From: Firmicutes bacterium UBA6226
GTDB lineage: Bacteria; Bacillota_A; Clostridia; Peptostreptococcales; Acidaminobacteraceae
Assembly (NCBI GenBank): GCA_002441045.1
Contig: DJWQ01000164.1
Coordinates: 1 to 11,852, forward strand
Direction: 5' to 3'
DNA: 11,852 nucleotides
Each line of letters opens with the position of its first letter. The stretch's first letter is position 1. The notes under the pieces are model-generated. The model saw only the letters and a program-made list of their open reading frames with translations, ran no database searches and was not told where the DNA came from. The translations under genes and the position numbers were made by a program. Shown here in pieces: positions 7,484 through 11,852 of the stretch.

Positions 7484-8170
7484 ATGAGCAAACAGATTTT
7501 TGTAATCGACGACGATGAGAATATCAGAGAACTAATCGCATTATATCTCACAAAAGAAGGTTATTCTGTTGAGCAATATGACAGCGGCGAAAAAGGAATT
7601 GAAGCATTTAATAAGACGACACCTGATTTAGTTTTGCTTGATATAATGATGCCTGGCATGGATGGTTACGACACATTGAAAGCGATCAGAAAACTTGGAT
7701 CAGTGCCAGTAATAATGGTAACAGCAAAAGACGAAACTTTTGATAAAGTACTAGGCTTAGAGCTTGGTGCAGATGATTATATCGTTAAGCCGTTCGAACC
7801 AAAAGAGATGACTGCTCGCGTTAAAGCGGTTATAAGAAGATTTCAAAACTCAGATAAGATTGAAAACGAAGGAATCGTATCTGTTCCGAATTTAACTATA
7901 AATATGTCAGATTACAACGTTACTTACTTTGGTGAAATTTTAGAATTACCACCTAAAGAAATTGAATTGCTCAATTACCTAGTGAGTCATCCGAATAGAG
8001 TATTTACACGTGAACAGCTTCTAGATCATATCTGGGGTTACGATTTCTTCGGTGAGACAAGAACGGTAGACGTTCATATTAAACGCCTTAGAGAAAAATT
8101 TGAACGTGAAGATAACGGTTGGGAAATTAAAACTGTTTGGGGCGTTGGGTATAAATTTAAAATAGATTAG
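7484..8170 (+). CDS. OmpR/PhoB-family response regulator
   Basis: This 228-residue DNA-binding regulator has a receiver domain (1-118) and a winged-helix effector domain (about 130-227). Phosphorylation residues are Asp9 to Asp11, Asp53 (LLDIMMPGMDG), Thr80 (MVTAKDE) and Lys102 (DDYIVKPFEP). The effector domain shows LPPKEIELLNYLVSHPNRVF, the GYDFFGETRTVDVHIKRLR recognition region and the closing WGVGYKF wing. It is expected to be activated by the membrane kinase encoded 9 bases downstream and to bind direct repeats at target promoters. A strong AGGAGGG site precedes the ATG. The following hsp20 and htrA genes suggest an envelope or protein-folding stress regulon, similar to CssR, but this is inferred from context. 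The regulon cannot be told from sequence alone. Confidence 0.93.
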   Translation: MSKQIFVIDDDENIRELIALYLTKEGYSVEQYDSGEKGIEAFNKTTPDLVLLDIMMPGMDGYDTLKAIRKLGSVPVIMVTAKDETFDKVLGLELGADDYIVKPFEPKEMTARVKAVIRRFQNSDKIENEGIVSVPNLTINMSDYNVTYFGEILELPPKEIELLNYLVSHPNRVFTREQLLDHIWGYDFFGETRTVDVHIKRLREKFEREDNGWEIKTVWGVGYKFKID

Positions 8171-8179
8171 AGGTGTTTT

Positions 8180-9598
8180 ATGAAGACCATTTTTCATAAA
8201 TTTGCTTTTATCTATATTATGATTTTTTTAATTTCATTTATACTGATTATCATAGGTGTAAGAACGGTTCTTGACATCTATTTCGTCAGCCATGAAACCG
8301 ATTTGATTATTAAAAGAGTTTCCAATTACGAAGAACTCGTCAATAGCAGATATGTCAATTCCATAAGTCTTAATGTATTACAGGAGCAGGTGATTCTGCT
8401 GGATGGCTATACGGGTGCAAATATATGGTTGTTCACAGAAGATGGACAGCTTTATACGACTGAAATTGATCGTTCTGCGATGAATTTAGAGGAGTTTCCT
8501 GATTTAGCGAGTGAAATTCAGCAAGTCTTCGCAGGTGAGACAACCAGTAAAGAAGTTTCATATAAAAATCTATATACAGATAGAATGCTAAGAGTTGGTT
8601 ATCCTTTCAATGTTGGGGATACAACTTATGCGATGTTTATTAATGTACCGATGCCGGAAATTGAAGATACCATTTCAAGAGTTTCTATTATTATCTTTGT
8701 TTCACTTGCGATATCTGGTTTGTTGGCCGTTATTTTAATTTTCATGATCACGCGTCGAATGGGTTATGAGATTAATGTTATTAACGAGTCAGCGAGATAT
8801 ATTGCTGAAGGTAACTTTGACAAGAAGATCATCATCAACAGAAAAGATGAGTTGGGCGAACTTGCAGAGAGCTTTAATGTTATGGCAGATGAGCTCAATA
8901 AACAAGAGAATACAAAGAGAATGTTTATATCCAGTTTATCTCACGATTTAAGAACGCCACTGACTACCATCAAAGGTTACACACAAGGTATATTGGATGG
9001 TACGATAGATGGCGAAAAACAGGATCGTTATTTAAAGATCGTACTGAATGAAATTGACCGTTTGGTTAAAATGATTAACGATTTACTGGACCTTTCGAAA
9101 ATGGAAAGTGGCGCATTGGTATTAAACAAAACTGACTTTGATTTAAATGAGTTAATTGTTAATGTACTGGATAACTTCGAACAGAAGATTGTTAGTAAGC
9201 GAGTTAAGTTGACGATTGATTTATCGAAAGAAAAAGTGTTGGCACATGGTGATTATACGGCGATTCATAGAGTGGTTTATAATCTTATGGACAATGCAAC
9301 AAAGTTTGTAAACGAAGATGGGTCTATCAGTATTCGAACAGAGTTTCGTGATGACAAGCTTTATGTAGGCGTGAGCAATACAGGTAAAGTACTTAGCGCG
9401 AAAGAACTGTCAATGATCTGGGATCGATTCTCTAAGCTGGACAAATCAAGAGGTCTTGAAAAAAAATCCTCAGGTTTGGGTCTATCTATTGTAAAGGAAA
9501 TTATTAAAGCACATAATGAAAAAATTGATGTCTTTTCAAATGAAGATATAGGTGTTGCATTTATTTTTACTGTATCTACTCAGATTTTCAAGTCGTAA
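8180..9598 (+). CDS. Membrane sensor histidine kinase (HAMP type)
   Basis: This 472-residue kinase partners the preceding regulator. It has an N-terminal membrane segment (about 8-31), an extracellular sensor loop of about 130 residues, a second membrane segment (about 168-191), a HAMP linker (about 190-242) and a HisKA domain with His255 (SSLSHDLRTPLTT). The ATPase domain carries an N box (NLMDNATKFV, Asn368 and Asn372), a G1-like box VSNTGKVL in place of the usual D-x-G-x-G, and a G2 box (SGLGLSIVKEII, from 431). The ATG follows GAGGTG and lies 9 bases after the regulator stop, so the two are translated from one message. The outside loop has no recognised domain by eye. By position it may sense misfolded secreted protein or cell-wall stress, as CssS does, but that is inference. 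Confidence 0.93.
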   Translation: MKTIFHKFAFIYIMIFLISFILIIIGVRTVLDIYFVSHETDLIIKRVSNYEELVNSRYVNSISLNVLQEQVILLDGYTGANIWLFTEDGQLYTTEIDRSAMNLEEFPDLASEIQQVFAGETTSKEVSYKNLYTDRMLRVGYPFNVGDTTYAMFINVPMPEIEDTISRVSIIIFVSLAISGLLAVILIFMITRRMGYEINVINESARYIAEGNFDKKIIINRKDELGELAESFNVMADELNKQENTKRMFISSLSHDLRTPLTTIKGYTQGILDGTIDGEKQDRYLKIVLNEIDRLVKMINDLLDLSKMESGALVLNKTDFDLNELIVNVLDNFEQKIVSKRVKLTIDLSKEKVLAHGDYTAIHRVVYNLMDNATKFVNEDGSISIRTEFRDDKLYVGVSNTGKVLSAKELSMIWDRFSKLDKSRGLEKKSSGLGLSIVKEIIKAHNEKIDVFSNEDIGVAFIFTVSTQIFKS

Positions 9599-9706
9599 AT
9601 AACACGTCATTTATGTTCGTTTTTACGGGTTATTGTGGCAAAATCTTTAAATATGATTATAGTATTATTCATAAAATGTTCAAATTAATGCCTTATTGTA
9701 TAGTCT

Positions 9707-9714
9707 AGGAGGTG
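9707..9714 (+). promoter_or_regulatory. Strong ribosome binding site setting the hsp20 TTG start
   Basis: AGGAGGTG lies 7 bases before TTG at 9722. A second TTG at 9725 is 10 bases away and less well spaced. No suitably placed in-frame ATG or GTG was seen. Confidence 0.75.
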
Positions 9715-9721
9715 TGTAAAA

Positions 9722-10132
9722 TTGTTGAAGACGAATACAGGTTCTAAACATCGACAAGCTTTGGATCAACTGTTTTACGATGTCATGGAAGAAAAAGTCA
9801 GTTGTGCTATCAAGAAGGGTGAAAGTGTCATTAATACGTTTGACGTCGACGTAAGAGAAAATGACAGGGGTTTCGTCGTAGAAGCCGAGTTACCTGGATT
9901 TACAATTGAAAATATCACGATTGTCTACGAAAACAGTTATCTAAGTATCATTGCTGAAAAGCGTGGGCTTGATCACGATGAGGAATATGATTTTATACGC
10001 CGCGAAAGAAGGTTTGGAATCTTTAGACGCAATTTCTTAGTTCAAGATGTTGACAGTGATCATATTAAAGCGACACTTAAAAATGGCGTGTTAAAGATTG
10101 AATTACCCAAAGCTTCACATACGATGTTTTAA
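9722..10132 (+). CDS. Small heat shock protein (Hsp20 / alpha-crystallin)
   Basis: This 136-residue ATP-independent chaperone should bind unfolding proteins in the cytoplasm and hold them for refolding. The alpha-crystallin domain covers about residues 38-132. It starts with TFDVDVRENDRGFVVEAELP, continues with GFTIENITIVYENSYLSIIA, has the Arg-rich IRRERRFGIFRRNF strand, and ends with the family signature LKNGVLKIELPK. The N-terminal arm is about 37 residues, and the tail after the signature is only six residues (ASHTMF). The I-x-I motif that usually links dimers into larger oligomers is not visible. The start is TTG behind a very strong AGGAGGTG. The gene sits 123 bases after the sensor kinase and 23 bases before htrA. 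I saw no CIRCE element or sure promoter upstream. Confidence 0.93.
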   Translation: MLKTNTGSKHRQALDQLFYDVMEEKVSCAIKKGESVINTFDVDVRENDRGFVVEAELPGFTIENITIVYENSYLSIIAEKRGLDHDEEYDFIRRERRFGIFRRNFLVQDVDSDHIKATLKNGVLKIELPKASHTMF

Positions 10133-10155
10133 ATCTTATGACGAGGTGATTCAAG

Positions 10156-11592
10156 ATGGATGAAAACGAACGCAAAGATTCATATTTAGATTCAGAATTG
10201 ACAGATCAAGATTCAGAATTGACCAATCAAGATTCGTCAGTTGAAAATGAGGCAGATTCAAAAGCTGAAAATAGCGATATTATTGAAGCTGTTAGCTTAG
10301 AAGGAAATACTGAGTATTCAGAGCAAGCAAAGCAAGAACCAAGCAATAAACCGCCTGAGTTTATTACAATTAAAGAAGAGGCTACAGAAGCAAAACCTAT
10401 AAAGGTGAGTAAGAAAAGACATATCAAACTCTCTTCTGTCTTAACGGTTATGCTAGCAATTGTTTTAATTAGTGGCAGCACTTATACGATTGGCTATTAT
10501 AATGGTCAAATTAATTTAAATGAATCAGCAATCAATGATAAAATTGACAAATTGCTAGAAAGTAATTTCAAGGCGGACATTTATCAATCTGTTAAGGAGT
10601 ACATCGATCAAACTGGTGTCAATACCACTATGACCGATGCAGATGTAAGTGAGATTTATAAAAATGTTGGTAACTCAATCGTGGGCATAACCAGCAAGTC
10701 CTATATTTACGATTGGTTTAACAATCAACAAGAAGCAACTGCAAAAGGTTCGGGTGTCATAATTGATCAAGATTCAAAACAGTTCTTTATCGTTACAAAC
10801 TACCATGTGGTGTCGGATGCAACTGATGTTGTCGTTGAATTAGCAAAGGATCAGATCGTTGATTCGAAACTGATAGGATATGATGAAACCACTGACTTAG
10901 CGGTTATATCGATTCAAAAATCAGACGTGAACAGCGATTTGATAAATGATCTTAGACCGATTGCTATCGGAGATTCAAACAAGCTTCAAATTGGTGAAGT
11001 TGCTATCGCAATAGGTAATCCACTCGGCTACAGTAATACAGTAACCTCGGGAATCGTCAGTGCAGTTGACCGTCAAGTATCTGAAGATACAGACATGACT
11101 TATATCCAAACAGATGCTGCCATTAATCCTGGTAACTCAGGTGGTGCGCTTGTGAATAGCAAAGGTGAATTAATCGGTATTAACTCAGCTAAGATCGCTG
11201 AAACTGATGTTGAAGGTATCGGATTTGCTATTCCTTCAGATAAAGTCATGGAAATCGCTCAAGAGTTGATGGATAAAGGCTACGTATCTAGACCATTTAT
11301 TGGTATAGGTGGTGTTGACGTAGATGAAAACTCTGCTAAACTCTATAATATCCCAATGGGTGTACTTGTTAAGTATGTGTATGAGGGTTCTCCAGCTGAA
11401 AAAGCTGGTCTTCAAGTGATGGATTTAATCGTGGGTATGAATGATCAAAACATCTATAATATGGAGGATTTAACCACTCAGCTTGCAACTTATAAAGTAG
11501 GCGATACAGTTAAACTTAAAATCGTAAGAAACGAAAAAGAAGAAATGGAAATCAACGTTGTGCTGGGTGAAAAAGGCACACAAAAACAATAG
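10156..11592 (+). CDS. htrA: HtrA/DegP-type membrane-anchored serine protease with PDZ domain
   Basis: This 478-residue protease should degrade misfolded proteins at the outer face of the membrane. Residues 1-90 form an acidic, Ser/Glu/Asp-rich cytoplasmic segment with a repeated DSELT(D/N)Q unit near residues 12-25. A Lys/Arg/His patch precedes one membrane segment (about 93-115), giving an inside-to-outside anchor. A linker (about 118-165) leads to the trypsin-like domain with His217 (TNYHVVSDATD), Asp247 (TTDLAVI) and Ser328 (NPGNSGGALVN). The IGNPLGYSNTVTSGIVSAVDR strand block is typical of the family. One PDZ domain covers about 380-470 (GVLVKYVYEGSPAEKAGLQ). The ATG follows GAGGTGAT by 5 bases. 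It is probably transcribed with hsp20 and ends at a strong terminator. Bacillus HtrA-type proteins share this architecture. Confidence 0.95.
   Translation: MDENERKDSYLDSELTDQDSELTNQDSSVENEADSKAENSDIIEAVSLEGNTEYSEQAKQEPSNKPPEFITIKEEATEAKPIKVSKKRHIKLSSVLTVMLAIVLISGSTYTIGYYNGQINLNESAINDKIDKLLESNFKADIYQSVKEYIDQTGVNTTMTDADVSEIYKNVGNSIVGITSKSYIYDWFNNQQEATAKGSGVIIDQDSKQFFIVTNYHVVSDATDVVVELAKDQIVDSKLIGYDETTDLAVISIQKSDVNSDLINDLRPIAIGDSNKLQIGEVAIAIGNPLGYSNTVTSGIVSAVDRQVSEDTDMTYIQTDAAINPGNSGGALVNSKGELIGINSAKIAETDVEGIGFAIPSDKVMEIAQELMDKGYVSRPFIGIGGVDVDENSAKLYNIPMGVLVKYVYEGSPAEKAGLQVMDLIVGMNDQNIYNMEDLTTQLATYKVGDTVKLKIVRNEKEEMEINVVLGEKGTQKQ
10189..10230 (+). repeat. Two-copy 21-bp tandem repeat in htrA
   Basis: Copies at 10189-10209 and 10210-10230 differ at two bases and encode DSELTDQ then DSELTNQ. 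A third partial unit (GATTC) follows. The 21-base period keeps the reading frame. It lies in the acidic cytoplasmic tail, which appears free to vary in length. Confidence 0.85.
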
Positions 11593-11622
11593 TCGATTCA
11601 TCAATTGATACTAAATAACCAT

Positions 11623-11661
11623 AAAAAGCTATTCTCAGAGATGAGAGTAGCTTTTTTTTTT
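11623..11661 (+). terminator. Strong intrinsic terminator after htrA
   Basis: An 11-bp stem (11627-11637 with 11642-11652, one G-U pair) is capped by a GAGA tetraloop of the GNRA type and followed by a run of ten T bases (11652-11661). Upstream A bases at 11623-11626 can extend the stem. It closes the hsp20-htrA block. Confidence 0.93.
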
Positions 11662-11667
11662 AAGACC

Positions 11668-11696
11668 TTTCCAGCAAGCGATAGAAAAGGTATAAT
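11668..11696 (+). promoter_or_regulatory. Promoter for the gene at the window's end
   Basis: TTTCCA (11668-11673, 4 of 6 matches) and a perfect TATAAT (11691-11696) are 17 bases apart. It sits directly after the htrA terminator. Transcription would start near 11703, giving a leader of about 33 bases. Confidence 0.7.
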
Positions 11697-11735
11697 CAGA
11701 GTATATTCTTTGAGGAATATAAATAAGGAGATTAT

Positions 11736-11852
11736 ATGTCAAATAAAGAAGTAAGAAGTTCAAGTGAAAAGAAGCATCGAAATGATACTGAAAATACAAA
11801 ACAGAGGTCATTTAAATCTAAACCTTCATTAGATAGAAGCAAAACTGAATCA
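11736..11852 (+). CDS. Start of a gene with a basic, Ser/Lys-rich N-terminus, 3'-truncated
   Basis: Thirty-nine codons are visible before the window ends, beginning MSNKEVRSSSEKKHRNDTEN. The ATG follows AAGGAG by 5 bases and a good promoter at 11668-11696, so this is very likely a true gene. The visible part is rich in Ser, Lys, Arg and Asn, with no hydrophobic segment, so it is not a signal peptide. Such disordered basic leaders occur on RNA-binding enzymes, for example some rRNA methyltransferases and helicases. No catalytic domain is in view, so I do not assign a function. Confidence 0.8.
   Translation, partial: MSNKEVRSSSEKKHRNDTENTKQRSFKSKPSLDRSKTES

Noticed and set aside
9598..9633. 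AATAACACG / CGGGTTATT stem after the sensor kinase as a terminator
   Set aside because: It has a mismatch, a long loop and no T run, so it does not look like an intrinsic terminator.
9613..9681. Two ATGTTC copies 63 bases apart upstream of hsp20 as regulator binding sites
   Set aside because: Six-base matches are expected by chance in this AT-rich gap, and the spacing does not fit the roughly 11-base half-site spacing of OmpR-type regulators.
9699..9704. TATAGT as a -10 element for hsp20
   Set aside because: Transcription would begin inside or after the AGGAGGTG ribosome binding site at 9707-9714, leaving no usable leader.

Overview
The window reads as chromosomal DNA of a low-GC, Gram-positive, Clostridia-like bacterium. 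The signs are AT-rich DNA, strong AGGAGG-type ribosome binding sites, frequent TTG and GTG starts, a DegS/DegU pair, a DUF896 (YnzC-type) small protein, and a membrane-anchored HtrA with a long acidic cytoplasmic tail. A Fusibacter-like genus is only a guess. All genes lie on the + strand and are tightly packed. No gap exceeds about 145 bases, and I see no mobile element, CRISPR array, tRNA or rRNA.

Layout. Bases 1-1652 hold the 3' part of a YgiQ-family radical SAM protein. Next come histidine ammonia-lyase hutH (1697-3226), a 58-codon DUF896 gene with a TTG start (3294-3470) and a stand-alone cheW (3485-3931), closed by a hairpin terminator. An extended -10 promoter right behind that terminator drives a DegS-like cytoplasmic sensor kinase and a DegU-like response regulator (4045-5834). 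An M18 zinc aminopeptidase follows (5914-7341). A new promoter and leader hairpin then precede an OmpR-type regulator and a membrane sensor kinase (7484-9598), a small heat shock protein (9722-10132) and an HtrA-type serine protease (10156-11592). A strong terminator with a GAGA loop ends this block, and a fresh promoter opens a gene cut off by the window end.

How the genes work together. The best-supported functional unit is 7484-11592: a two-component system directly followed by a holdase chaperone and a surface protease. This resembles the Bacillus CssRS-HtrA secretion-stress circuit, though membership of that orthologous group is inferred. DegS/DegU and CheW point to a motile cell that makes lifestyle decisions. 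HutH has no other histidine-degradation gene beside it here.

I found no clearly undescribed system. The points most worth a second look are the stress cluster, the hairpin in the leader of the OmpR-type regulator, and the easily missed DUF896 gene.
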